Assembly (NCBI GenBank): GCA_026874595.1 | Contig: CM049313.1 | Coordinates: forward strand, 67,570,659 to 67,634,658 | Direction of reading: 5' to 3' | DNA from: Sipunculus nudus | Lineage: Eukaryota > Annelida > Sipuncula > Golfingiida > Sipunculidae | DNA length: 64,000 nucleotides | Shown here: positions 26,001 through 40,200 of the stretch, piece by piece | How the letters are laid out: each line of letters starts with the position of its first letter | Numbering within the stretch: the first letter of the stretch is position 1 | Notes under the pieces: model-generated | The model's input: the letters and a program-made list of their open reading frames with translations, nothing else | Told to the model about the DNA's origin: nothing | Databases searched by the model: none | Translations under genes and position numbers: made by a program

Positions 26001-29000
26001 TTACTATTAAAACGTGAACAATTTGGCTGAATAATTTCTGAGAAGAAGATGTACAACTTTTAGGTTTTCTTCCTCCCACCCATAAAATGCAAGTCGATGC
26101 AGGCAGTGCCACAAAAAGCTAAATTCCACCACATTTGACTGATTTTTTTTTTTAAATAAAATTTGAGGGTTGTTAAGCTCCTGCTGTTACTGAGAAATTA
26201 TGGGTTAATGTACCGTAAAAGTCGTTGCAGTAGTCGCATCCTTATTACAAGTCGCACCCTGACTTTTAGGATCCCCCTGGGGAATAGCCGTTCAAGTTTA
26301 GTTTCAGGAAAAGTCCATAATATAGGTCGCACCCAGACTACAGAGGCCCAACCACCTGATACTTGTGGAATTTGAATATCATTCCTTGCAATGCAAGACT
26401 ACAACCAACGTCCCCGTAGTACTGTTGTGGTTTATAAACTAGATAAACCATTTAAACATAAAAATAATTGGACAGCTTTAATCCGATGCTTATATTTAAG
26501 GAATAACAACAGAATCTTAACATATAAACTCGGGGTTCAATTGTCAGGTAAGATTTGTACAGTGCCAAAGTCAGCTGCGTCGGATAACATTTTTTGCTGT
26601 GAAACGATGTCATTGTTGCCGTTTCTCACTAGGTTAAGTTACATTAAAATGAAAATATCAAGTTAAATGACTGTATTAATAAACTAAAAGAGTCTGAGGC
26701 AAAATACTATCACAATCGAGCAACTCTTTAAATCGTTAAAGATCGTCAAACCTAGGGTGGATTCATTAGACTATGATTAGTTTGCGTACGCGTCACGAGT
26801 CCTATTCCGTCGCATTGGGCATGCTTTTAACTGACAACTGAAAGGTGGAAAGAATAATTTATTCAACTTATTTCTGAAATGGGCTCTAAAACTGAATTTA
26901 GTAACCCTTGAATTAATTGTTACAACTTACCATCTAGGCGCGGCACATGCACGGTATTACTGAAATCACTGAAATATATGTCAGTCAACAAGGGGATAAT
27001 GAACGCTTTATTGACCGGTCAGTTAATGTAAAATAAACAAAACTGAATTTACAGGTATTATATTTACTGAGACTAATGATTTTTTTCTTTGATAATAATT
27101 GGAAACCCCAATTTCCATCGTTATCAGTGATTACATTCAAATTGCTTGGATGTATGGCAAACTCAGCAGTGTAGAACCAGATCCGTCATGACACCAAACG
27201 ATGCCGGTTCCCGTGGAATTTAGGTACGTATGTGGCATTTTAAGTTAATAAAATATACACCTGTATGGTGTTTATTTCATTGCATTGATTAATGTGTCTT
27301 CATTAAAAAAAATCACGATTACGTCAACGCATGATTGACCGTAATGCATGCGTGCCGCCATTTTGTTGACCGGGCATACGATCGTCCTGAAAGAGACACG
27401 GTTAACAGACGAAGCAAATCGTATATTTGAAGCTCGCGTAAAACGTTATAACATTGTTATCCAAAACGCTTGAAAACCACGAGATGGTGACAGTGACCTA
27501 ATGCTTCTTAATATGAGAGCTTTTAACTGTGGATATCAGTCACGGAAGGCTTAGTTGACATGGGGATGTAAAGGTCATTGCACGGGTGACCCGGGGCTTG
27601 AACTTCCGCTACACAGCTTCAAAGGTCAGCTGGTATTCAGCGATCAACCGGGCAGGCAAAAGAATTCACGACGTGTCTGTAGTGGATCAAGCTTGAATTT
27701 CACGCAACTTTACATGCATAAACGGATACGGAACCGCGAGTTTTTCATAATGACAAGCATACCCATATAGTTAAACGGAAAGTAAATGTACATTAAAGAG
27801 TGGCAGACTGGCATATGCTTCAAATTGACGCATGATTATAACAGTAACGCAGATTAGGAAGTGTCACTTGAATTGCGATAATTTAATAAAGTGAAAATTC
27901 CGTCAGTTCACAAATATAAGGCATTAGAGATGGTTGAAGTGTAAATTCTTGGGGAAAGACGTTTCACAAAGCACTGGTTAAAGGTATCGCCGATTATCGC
28001 TCAACTGACGTCGTTCCATGTACCGGGAAAGCTGACTGAAACGGGATGCATACGTATTACAAGTCGCACCCCGACTTTGCTAGAAAATTCTAGTTTTTAG
28101 AATTTGATATCCTAGTACAAGTCGCGACTTCGGAAAACAACTTTTACGGTACTTATGACCCCCGTACAAAATAGTTCAATGCAGGTGGTGCCACCAATAC
28201 CTAAATGTCAATTATGACTTGTGACCAACATTTGCACAAAATTTAGTGATGATAACTCGTGCCATGTCTAAGACTGTAATTTAAGTATATTTATTTGGCC
28301 AAATGACTAAGTGTTTTTTTTTATGGAGGTAATCACCTCCAATATTTAACTGAACTACCTATATGTACATCTGCAGGAATCCATTCTGGTTTCTGACCTT
28401 GTGACAGGGCAGTACCACATGCTTTCTCTCATTTTATATCCTGGTGTCAACAAGGCCAGGTGACTACTACACCTGCAGTCCCTTGGTGTGTAATCATCCC
28501 GAATTGCTGGGTGATACGTCTGAGGAACCTCCGAAAGGCGCACTCGCCTGAGAGTGAAACATGGCCACTGTGCACAGCCTTCCCATTAAGCCTGCAGAAC
28601 GCTCACCCTGGGTGGGGACCAACTGTGAAAAATCTCACTGCCTTGTATGAGACTGGAACTTATGATCTCCCAGCTTTTAGTCCTGTGCTCTAAGTCTGAG
28701 TAACAGAAGCTGATTGAATTTGCATAAAATTTGATGATAACTTGTGCCTTTTCTGAGGCTGTAATTCTGGTTTGCTTATTGGGCCCAATGACTAGAGTTC
28801 AGCTTCCTGTAACTCTGCCAAAAATCACCAAACTGGAACCATTCAGACAAACCTTAGAGGGACTGGTTCTGAGATTATTTTCTATGAAATACTGAAAAGT
28901 TTGGCTGGACAACTTTTTCCCTATAAGATTTAAGTCAATGCTGATAGCCAAAAAATAAGCTCAATCCGACAATTTTTTAGATGACTGATTTTTTTTTCAT

Positions 29001-32000
29001 AAAATTTAGTGATGCTAGCTCTTGCCATTTTGAGACAGTATGGGTAAATGTATGGATGACACACACGATGCAAACACCATTGCATAACCTCCCAGGTTTA
29101 CTAAAAAGGTGTTTATTTGATATAGAGCAATACCATGCATGGCAGTGTGTGTGAGATAAAGAACTGGTGCATAAGCTCACTCAGTAAATCAATGAACCCC
29201 TCAAAAGGTCGCTTAAGCAAGTCTTAAGAGGTTCTGCTTAAATTTCACAATTTGACCTGCTAATTCTGATTAGATCAGGAGCATTCTATTTAACTTATTC
29301 ACTTGTACACTATATACCACCTCTAACAATCAATATTTATTTATAAATGAATAAAATTAAAATTTTTTACCTCCAGTGTTACCATCAGCTGGTCCAGGAA
29401 ACTGCTGTTCTTTAAAATCATGTCTCGATGAACCTTTTCTGATAAGTAAAGCAAGATTATCACAACTATAATTATAATTATAATAGGATAACGGTTCATG
29501 CATTAAGTCAGTTTTTTGTCAAGATACACAGAGCAGATGTGAGTGACTTCAGCTGTTTGCAAATATGAATGATTACTTCATTAATTATTATTCTCTCAAT
29601 GGTTACAAAAATTTTAAATTCTTACTTTATCAACATATAAATTTTATTCATCTTTTAAGTATGTACAGAATCATGTTAGCAAAATGGTTCTTTTCTTAAA
29701 TAATAATTTGTTATTTTCAATTAAAAAAAAATAATAAATTTGGCCAAAAGAATAAAAGGGTATGGTTCTCAAGCACCTCCGGCGTCAATTTTAAACCCCC
29801 TCGATCAAAAAATATTTCTTAAACTGGAAAAATGAGTTTAGTTCTGACAATGCTCACCAGGTGCCGCAACATACTGCAAGACTTTGGAGGTGATATAGCG
29901 GTACTGCTGCAGATCCTCTGGACTCTGCTTCCCTGAACTGGTCCTTTGTCCATGCAACTTCTCCAGTGACTGCATCAGCGTCACCAAGCGTGAACTATGA
30001 AAATATTAATAAAACTTAAGAACACTGACACTGTGACAGGTAACTAGGAACCAGAAAGGACCTTGCAAAACATCTGCTGTGGCCATCCAATGTGACAAAC
30101 CAAACTGAGAATGTGTGTGACATGTGACCCTGACCTTTGACCTTCTGATATGATTGCTACAAAGTCATGCATTTACAGTACGGATTAAAGTGAATAATCA
30201 AAACTGGAGTAATAATCTGTAAAGTATGAATTTCACTAACGTTGGCTTTCTGGCTTCCAAGGTGCTCAAATTTCAGTGATGGAGGACTCAAGTCAATTTT
30301 TTGGGGCCTCGGACTTGACCTTGAGCATCCAGGTCTCGGACTTGCACTGGGACTCGCAGGTTAGGACTTGAGAAATAAGGCCGAGCTAGTCCATCTCAAG
30401 TCCATTGTAATCTCAAAGTTCCATTTAAATTTCTTTGTATAAAAAGATTTTTATTGGACTTGGACTTGGATTCCAGATGACTCTGATTTGAGGGAGGTGG
30501 ACTCAAATTTCAAGGACTTGGACTTGTACTCAAGGAGCCTTGACTTGGACTTACACTCTGACTCGGATGGTTTGGATTCAATTACATCACTGTCAAATTA
30601 GTTGGGTTTTAACGTTGTAGCTCTGAAGAATATAGGTAGCAGGGACTTCACTTCAAGTCTTCCGAAGTCTGTGAGACAGCATGAAACCAGATACTGATGT
30701 GAAGCTAGAGTTTTCAGTCTTATTGATATGAATTCTGAGCCAATATCTGTTAACCCAAAATGGGAATAACTTACCTGTGACCTTTACATTTAATCTTCTG
30801 ACCCAAAATTCAGTATGGTTTATAACTTTTGTGGTGGTTCATATATATGAAAAGTGAATTTGTTTCATCCAAACTTTAGTTATCTTCCAGAAAGATATTT
30901 GTTGACAATCAGACCATTTCTGTAGTTTTCGCTCTAACAACAGGACTAATTACAGATGCCAGGTGGTCTGTTGCCTGTTTGGGTTGTTACGAAGACAAAT
31001 TGTTCAGGGGAAAATACTTGGCCGATTCGGGAATCGAACCCATGTTGGTGGCGCACAAGTCTGGCGTACCAACCACTTCGCTAGAAAAGCAAGCTTCACT
31101 AGCAAGACAGTTTGGTCTGCTTTTTATATCACCCCGTAACTGCTGCTTTGAATTCATTTATAATAATAGACCAATGGTCATGACGCTCAGATGACGACCA
31201 TGACATTTTAGCCTAACATTCAGAAATATTTTATATGAAAGCCAAATTGAGATAAACTCAGGTGTGATCTTGACATGAATTAGAACTTTTAAGTTAAGCT
31301 TATTCATATGGCTGAGAGTCAAGGGCCAAATCAGCACAAAGTCAGAAAATGGGTGTTAACTAGCTATAAATAAATATCATACAAAAAAAATATATGAACA
31401 ATGATTTGTAAGCTTAGACATACTTTAGTTAGCATTTAGGTGAAATAGAGTCAGTGGTAAAAATGGATAAGAATTAAGATCCTATAAATTTAATAAATTA
31501 AGGTCAAGGTCACGCAAAAATTGAAGTCAGCTGGAGGGAATTATATGTTTCGCTGTTTGTTTTCCACCTGATGAAAACTATGAAAGTTATCATGCTAATG
31601 AGCAAGTGATGCAAAAAGACCACTGGTCAAGGTCCAACAGGTCCATTGAGTGATGCTGAAATACCACTGGTCAAGGTCATGGCTAAAACAGTTACTGTTA
31701 AACACACTGATAAAGACGTACTCTCTAGCTTAGTGTAACCGCATGCAGTGACGCCAACAACACTCATAACATCATACTTTTTTACCTAGTTTTTATATGG
31801 CAAAATTGGGTCAAAATGACCTTATTTCTATACGGGCAACTGATCCTAATACATAAGAACAATTTACTTGTATGCCAGGATATGCTAAAGATAGCATTTC
31901 AGTTAAAGCAGGTCACTCAAAAGTTAATCAGTGTGAGGGACTCATGCATGCATCGATTCTATCCACATAATTAGAACTGCCAGTAAATTTTTTTTTATCC

Positions 32001-34253
32001 AATGAAAACTCTCGTGCTAATGAGCAATGATGTGGCATTACCTTGCATGCAAAGGTCAAGGCTTTGACTAAACAAGTAAAAGTTATATAAACTGATCCAT
32101 ACAAGGTAGTTTGGTGTAATTCTGCTCTCTGACCAAGCTTCTATGGCCCAAATGGTCACAGTAACCTAATTTTAGAAAACAATGTTTACACTGATTAGCA
32201 CTAACAAGCTCAATCGACTTGCATGTATTGATAGCATTTCAGTGAAATCAAGTCAATGGTCATAATCGAAAAGTGCTTCAACTTCCTTAAATTAAGGTTG
32301 AGGTCACTCAATAGTTAATCAGTTCAAGGGAGTCATATGTTGCCAAGAGAAAAAAATATTGACCCTAGTAACATAGGAATATTAAATAATGTTTGTCTGA
32401 GATTTAAGCTTTATAAAAGTGCAGATGGGGAGGTGGATGATAAACCAGTAAAATAATAAGCTGCCAAAGGGGCACTTATCAAGTCAAACTTGGAAAAGTT
32501 CTGTAATAAGTGAATAATGACAATCCACCAAAAACTATTGTAACTTCTAGGCCAGTTCCACTGACTGACAACTCTGTCAACTTTAACTGCATTATAGGAG
32601 TACTATATATCTGGAACTAAAATTCCTATCCTTGGCCACTTATGAGGCTTGGCAATAAGAGGGAGTTCTATTGCAAATACAAATGTGGACAATATAACTG
32701 ATATTAGTGTTCCTCCTACCTTTTGTGAGATCTGATTGGACAAAAGTTCTATGGAAAATCCCAAGTCTGACCTGACATACATCCAGTTATAGACTGACCT
32801 ACAAGTCCTATTTGGAGGACAGTGCTTATATACACATGAGGAGTCTCATAAAATAACATGTTTTATTTGTGTTCTACCATTCCCTCATAAAGACTAAACA
32901 CATAAGTCATTCTGTGACACTATTTCTGTTTGTACAGACTTAAAAGAGACCTTATAATGGTTTGGTGTACTGTTCTCTGATTAAACTGGGAGAGAAGCCT
33001 ATATGTGTGTGACCGGATGACTGGTTGTCCAGTGTTTAATCAATTATGAGAAGTCATTAATTGTTCAGTCTGACATGCCTGAAACTGAGCTTAAATTTGT
33101 GAAATATGAAATGTGAAATATTCCTTGAAATATATGTTAAGTCACAAATATGCACTTTCCTACTCCATAACAATATTGCACATGTAATTAGCATGAAGTG
33201 AGAGGAACCTAATTTCTATGGGCTCTAAGAAGCACCACACATAACACTTTATAACATCCATAAAATGCAAGCACAAACACCAAAATGTGTGGGCAGAAAC
33301 TTTTATTGTCTATCCTTTTTTCCCCTGGATTTTAGTATGTAGCTATGGTCCTGGAACCATAGGTTATTGGTTTCCTAGATCAGTGTTACAACAATCACTC
33401 CTGATGTTGCATTCTTGATAAACTTTTCAGTACTGGCTATTGATCATTTCAAAATGTTAATGGTTGCTGTGTTCTGGAACAATTAGATCATCCAAAATAA
33501 ACTGGTTAGTGAAAAGAGCAGTCAAAATGACAGCCTGGTGCATGACAAGGTTATATCAGGGGACAACAGTGGAATGTCCACACAACAGTCATGGTCATAT
33601 CATCGGCACGATTATTTGTGTGTGTTGCTGCGTACTGGCCCCCCCCCCCTATTTGAGCAAACACAGCCATATTTACCAAGATCTCAAAGCATATATATGA
33701 ACCTCTCCAGAGAAATAAATGTGATGATAGGGCTCTGCTGAGAAAGTGTGTTTACAGCTCAGCTGAATGTAAGCCCCACTGCAGGTAAAAGCGACATATA
33801 CATTGATCTTTCCAATCAACACTCATAAAGTCCATCAGTAATGCTCCTTAAATAAGTACTTGAGAATGAGAGATACCTGCTGATGCCTTTATCGAGACAT
33901 TAAATGACTCTTGGTGACTTGAGCTGAATAAGAAGCCCAGACTCATTTTCTGTCAATCCCACCCCCACCCCCCCTTATTGATTCCCAAGGCATATTAAGA
34001 GTAGTTTTATTGGAACAACTGTGTAAGTTTGAAGGAGCTCTGGACTAAAGAACACTGGTTTCACTTTCAGGAACACTCATCTCACAAAGACTGGTCCAGC
34101 AAACACTAAAGCCCATCTGGATGAACACATGTAAAGAGAAACCTCATCTATAAATCACAGGCCTGAGCATGGGGTCAAACATGCAGTTTTAACTAAATCA
34201 TTTTTTATTTTCCAGCTAACTGATAACTTTTTACAGATAAAATAGATTATTTG

Positions 34254-34287
<34 letters not shown>

Positions 34288-37200
34288 ACTGAAGTAGAGT
34301 GAATATCAGACTACAGGGTGAGTTAAAATCTGGGTCAAACTGCCCACACCTCAAATGCTTTTCCATAGTATACATGACTACCCCCCCCCCCCCCCCCACA
34401 CACTATAACATACTTTAATGGATACCAAAGTACAGGGAAGTCCTGACGCAGGCAATGAACTTTAATTTACCTTTAGGCTCTGAACATTAAGGGTGAATGT
34501 GAGAAGTTGTGACTGGAAGTAAGCCAGTGTAATAGCTTAAAATAATAAGCTATAATATAAATATTATATAAATAAAACTGGCTAATAAAGCCAATATATG
34601 TACTTATTGAAGGGAAATATAACATTTATAAATGTGACAAAAGAACTGGAATCACCCTAAAATGGAACATGCTCCAGTCGTCCCAGTAATAAACGACAGA
34701 GAAGCCTGTGTAATTAGACCACCCATGGGACTGGCCAAGTGTTCTTTATTCACAGGTGGTCTTGTTAGAAAGGTCAGTTTTAACTGATGTGAATGAGTTT
34801 TCAGTTCAGTCAAGATTGTTCTTAACAGTAGGTGGTCTTTCAGACAGGTTCCACTGTACATAAACTGAGCCATCTGGCTCCCTGCTAAATATAAATATAA
34901 ACTATATTTAGTTTATAAAAAATGATGGCATCATTGCAAGTGGCCATATCCAGGGTTGGGGCCAATTACACTGAAAAGTAATCATTACAATTACAATAAC
35001 TTCCAAAAATCCCAATTACAACTACATATCACTTATTTTTTACAAAGTAATAATTAAATTACAATTACTTTTGAAAAGTAATTAATTACATTCAATTACT
35101 TTATAATAATTATATAATATTAAAATATACAAAGTCATGGTTCATGTAAAGTATCATTCATGGCTGAAAGGCTAACTGAATAAATTTATAAAATGAAAAA
35201 CTGCAAAGAAAACATATCCAGTCTGGTGTCATTTAAGTGCACAATAGCTATACCAATGATAATATATCATTGCATAATGTTCAAATTTACACTAGTTTAC
35301 CCTTATGGCAAGGCAAAACTTGCTGTCATCATCATATATATGTGGACATAAAATTTGTGTATTGTTAATAGTATCAGGTATTGAAACATTTGCTGAATAA
35401 GTGTTTTGACACAAAATAGAAATATCCAAAAGCATATATGGGTAAACTAAATTTTAAACATATTTTCTTACAGTCATTTGTGCAAAAAATGTCATCTAAT
35501 ATTCTTTTATCACATATTATCCTTTATCAGCCAAACCTTGCTTCTTGATAACACTGGCATGTGCCAGTTAGAGCACACGTGGAAATTAATGTTGCAGGTT
35601 CAAACCTCTGATGATTGAAAATTTTATTAGCAACTACCTAAATCCCACACAATAATCCTACACATTGATCAACTCTAAAATCCTAATTTCTTTACTATCA
35701 GTTCTCATTAAAGTTATGTCATAAACACAAGAGTGGAATTTTAAATGATTTTACTAAACTCATGGATGCAAACATTTCATGTGAATAATTCAAATAACTA
35801 GAATACGGGTAGTCGACAAGCGACTGCCACAATATCCAGAAAGCTGTCCAAGTTGTATACATATTCAAAATTTTAAGCAGATAAGTCAAACCACTACATG
35901 TATATGAGTGATTTTATCCCACAGCAGACAAACAGAAGGACTTGTGCAAAAATGGTGGCAGATGGCGCCACCAAATTTGTGTATGATTAAGAGCTATGTG
36001 AGATCTATACACATGGAAAATTTCAGGGGGATATGTCCAACCAGTCCCGAGATATAAGCCTGAACGTCTGCAGCATTAAGATAAATGTAGGTGGCGCCAC
36101 CTGCCAAAAAGTCGAGAAAGCTATCCAAGATGTATAAACACGCAAAATTTTAGGCAGATAAGTAAAACCACTACTGAGATATGAGTGTTCAGCCAATGGC
36201 AAACAAACAGACAGACGCTGTGCAAAGATGGTCGTGTATGATAAAGAGCTATGTGAGATCTATACACATGCAAAATTTTGGCCTAATCGGTCAAAAGGTT
36301 CTTGAGATATGAGCTTTGATGTCCGCAGCGTAAACTATAATGTAGGTGGCACCATATTTAAAAAAATCAAGAAAGCTGTCCAAGATGTATAAACCTGCAA
36401 AATTTTAGGCAGATATATCAAACCATTGCTGTGATATGTGTGATTTGATCCCACACAGCAGACACTGTGCAAAAATTGTTGGAGGTGGCCCCTCCAGTTT
36501 TGTGTATGATAAAGAGCTATGAGAGATCTATACACATGCAAAACTTTGGCCCAATCGGTCAAACGGTTCCCAAGATATGAGCTTGGATGTCTGCAGCGTA
36601 AACTCTAATGTAGGTGGCACCATCTTTAAAAAAATCAAGAAAGCTGTCCAGGATGTACAAACCTGCAAAATTTTAGGCAGATATATCAAACCACTGCCAA
36701 GATATGAGTGATTTTATCCCACAGCAAATAAACAGATGGACGCTGTGCAAAAATGGTTGCAGGTGGCGCTACCAGTTTTGCGTATGATAAAGAGCTATGT
36801 GAGATCTATACACATACAAATTTTCAAGAAGATACTTCAAACCAGTCCAGAGATATAAACATGGATGTCTGCAGCATGAATGTGAATGTAGGTGGCGCCA
36901 CCTGTCATAAAATCAAGAAAGCTATCCAGGATGTATATGCATGCTGAATTTCAGGTAAATTAGTCAAACCACTGCAGAGATAGGAGTGATTTAACCCAAG
37001 GCAGACGAACAGATGGACACTCTGCAAACATGGTTGCAAGTGGTGCCACCATTTTTTGTGTATGTTATAAAGATATCTAAGGGCTACATTTGTACAAATT
37101 TTTTTTTCCTGATCGGTCAAACTGTTCCCGAGATCTTGGTTTCTGAGTGGAAACAGACGCAAAAATGGACGTTGGGCATTGAGGAAAGGTCAGAGGTCAA

Positions 37201-40200
37201 CTCAAATTATTTAGGCACCAGTTCTCTGTGATCACCAGTGATCTGATAATGGGTGTAAGTTTCAGAAAAATCAGTCGAGTGGTCTCAGAGGAGTTCTCCA
37301 GAAAAGAATGGTTATCTTCAATATATGATAGGTAGTAAAACCAGTATACATGGCCCGGAGTCTCTGGGCAAAGAGAACAGTGGAGACTGTTCAAATGTTG
37401 GAGCCATCCAATCTTAATACCTATCTCTATTTACCTCAAGGGCCATTGACTTGAGGTAATTCTTATATCAGCCTTCCCCGATCATTAGCCTCTATTGTTC
37501 CAAAAGTGGGACAAATTAATGCCATTGTGACTTTAACTTTACAATTTATGTGGTTTTAAGATCACCAGCTTAGGTTGTCATAATATGTCGCAAGACTGCA
37601 TGTTCATGTTCATATTTCTTTCTGAAGTAATCATATGGAATCGATACATGGAACAGCATTATTTTGCTGTTAGATAATCACCACATTTGTCTGACCTAAA
37701 TAAGGTGCAACATGTAAGTAACAAAATATCTTTTAAAAAGAAAGTACACATTAACTCAAAATCATGTTGTGCATTTTATATAAATTTCAAGGATAATTCT
37801 ATTTGGACTTGGGCTCGCTTTCTAATTTAAAACTGAGCATCTATTAAGGATGTGGACTTGGGTCATCAAGGAGTAGGATTTGAACTCAACAAGCCTAGAT
37901 TTGGACTTCCACTTGGACTTGGATAGTCTGGACTCAGTTACAATACAAAGGTTGAATCTTGATCTGAGAGTGTTATGAGATCAAATGTAAATATTTTTAT
38001 TATTAGCAAGTTGTGGCATGGGGCACAGGACAGGCTTGTACACATGACAATACCTTTAATATGTATAGACAAGGTAAACATACAGCTGTATAATAAGTCC
38101 CTCCTGAGTCTACCCTCCACAGTGTTTACGGAGCACCTGTGGTGTTTAGTATTGATATACCTGTATTATTATATACAGTATGCCTCTGATAGTCTCAGCT
38201 GTAAAGAACCCTAAACTTATTGATACAGAAACTGTAATACTACAACCATGGTGCCTTATACTACAGGTACACTTCTTTATAAGTTGAAGTGTTATAGTAC
38301 TTATCTATATTACATATCCATGGTGTTAAAGTACCAAACATATACATGGGCTACTACAGGTAGATAATAAATCAAACAGATCAGATCTGTTAACATAAAG
38401 GAAGCCTACATGAACAGACTACGGAAATACCTTGAAAAGGACATTTACAGGTGACTTATATATTGCTTTTTGATGTAATTTCATGAATTAGTAAATGACA
38501 AAATATTTATAAAAAAATAAATAAAATTAATGATTGGACCTGTCAATTATGATGGCTGCTTAATTTCCATGTTTTTTTTTGTTTTAATATAACATTATTA
38601 AAAAATATTACTTTAAAACCAGTATTAGGAAGATTTTTTATCATCCTAAATATAATGATTAAAATATAAATATCAGTATTCAAATGAATTAAAATACATT
38701 AATATATATTTTTGAAATTCCTTACTATTAATTAAATGACTGACATCTATGGTCCAACACTTTGAGCTGCTATTTATATTACCAGCAACAGTTAAGTAAG
38801 CTTTGATATTAATATAATTATTGTTTTTTTAGCAAATTTACATTCATGGTGTGTTTAAATGTGTAGAAATTCAGTTTTATTGATTAATCAGGAACAAGAC
38901 AAAATAAAAATTTCTTCAAATAATTTATAAAAAGTAAAGTAACACATGTAATATGCAGGTACACTGACAATATACATTAATCATCTAGTGATTTTCATTA
39001 TATGTATTTTATTACACGTCTAACATCACTTGCAGTAACACTTTTATAAAAAGACTGCTACTCTACTGATGTACACGAGCAAACCCTTACAAATGCCTCG
39101 TGCACTAGGGAATGCACATAAAAGATATGAATAAAAAAAAAGATTATCTTAATACTCTGGTTCAAGATAGGTATTTCAAATCTATGTGTACACAAACTAA
39201 GATCAGAGGCAACTTAGTACTGTAAACTGTACAAGTGAATTATAAAGTCTATTTATCAGATCTAATATGAACAAAGTCAACACCAATTTTTTCTATCTAA
39301 CTAGACAGGCTGAATGATTCATGTGGCTAATGTTTCACTGATCAATGTCCACACATGTTAAGGCAGGCAAGGGTTCGCAGGTTTTACTTGGGCTGAGTAA
39401 AATAGGTTGTACCTACGTAACACCCAGAATTCCCTTGTTTTATCCCTAATACCTTCTGATTAGAGTGATGTGCTAAAAAGAGTGATGTGGGGAATTTTTT
39501 GTGTTGTGGCTTCTTTGGACAGGGACAATGTGGTTAGAGCCACTTGGAATGCTATCAATTTGCTATTATTCACAATATGTGAATCTAAGCTTGGGTGTTG
39601 TTTGACAAAAGTAAATAAATATGGAAAAAAAACTAAGATATTTAGAATATCAGCAAAAGCCCTCAGCCAAAAGAACAGTGTGTATGGGTGGTAACAGTAA
39701 CAAGAGTGAAATATTTATTCTCACATGGATGTATATCTGTACATATGTCTCTTGTTCAAGTTATAAATTTGAACAAGAGGGGTATGTATGTAGTACCTAT
39801 GCAATTGTTGCATCCACAAACTGTTGCAGAACAAGGCAAATGTCTATACCTTATTTCATAACAATCTACCCAGTGGTTTCTGAGTAATAAGCTCCTAGGT
39901 TTTTTTCTATTATAAGCTCTGTGACCTTAAAAAGTAGGTTAAGTTCATCAATCTTCAAACTTGATTGAGATATTGTTGATAAGCATCAGCACTGAAGAAA
40001 TAATGTTCCTATGTTGAATACTTTTGGAGATACCCCACTCGCAAGGCCAAAATTAAAAAAGCTGATAATAAATTCATATTAAATCAGACATTCAGAGTAG
40101 GTGGCAATGCCAAACTCATGCTGCTCTTAGAGATCATCCGGGCAAATGACAAAACCATGTTTCATAAGAATCGACCAAGTGGTTCCTGAGAAATAAGCTC

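Noticed and set aside
27880-27960. Possible 18S rRNA fragment (AAATTCTTGG word)
   Set aside because: The match is limited to about ten bases; the surrounding sequence does not follow 18S.
31014-31090. Functional tRNA gene on the minus strand
   Set aside because: A and B boxes are good, but the acceptor and anticodon stems do not form; called tRNA-like only.
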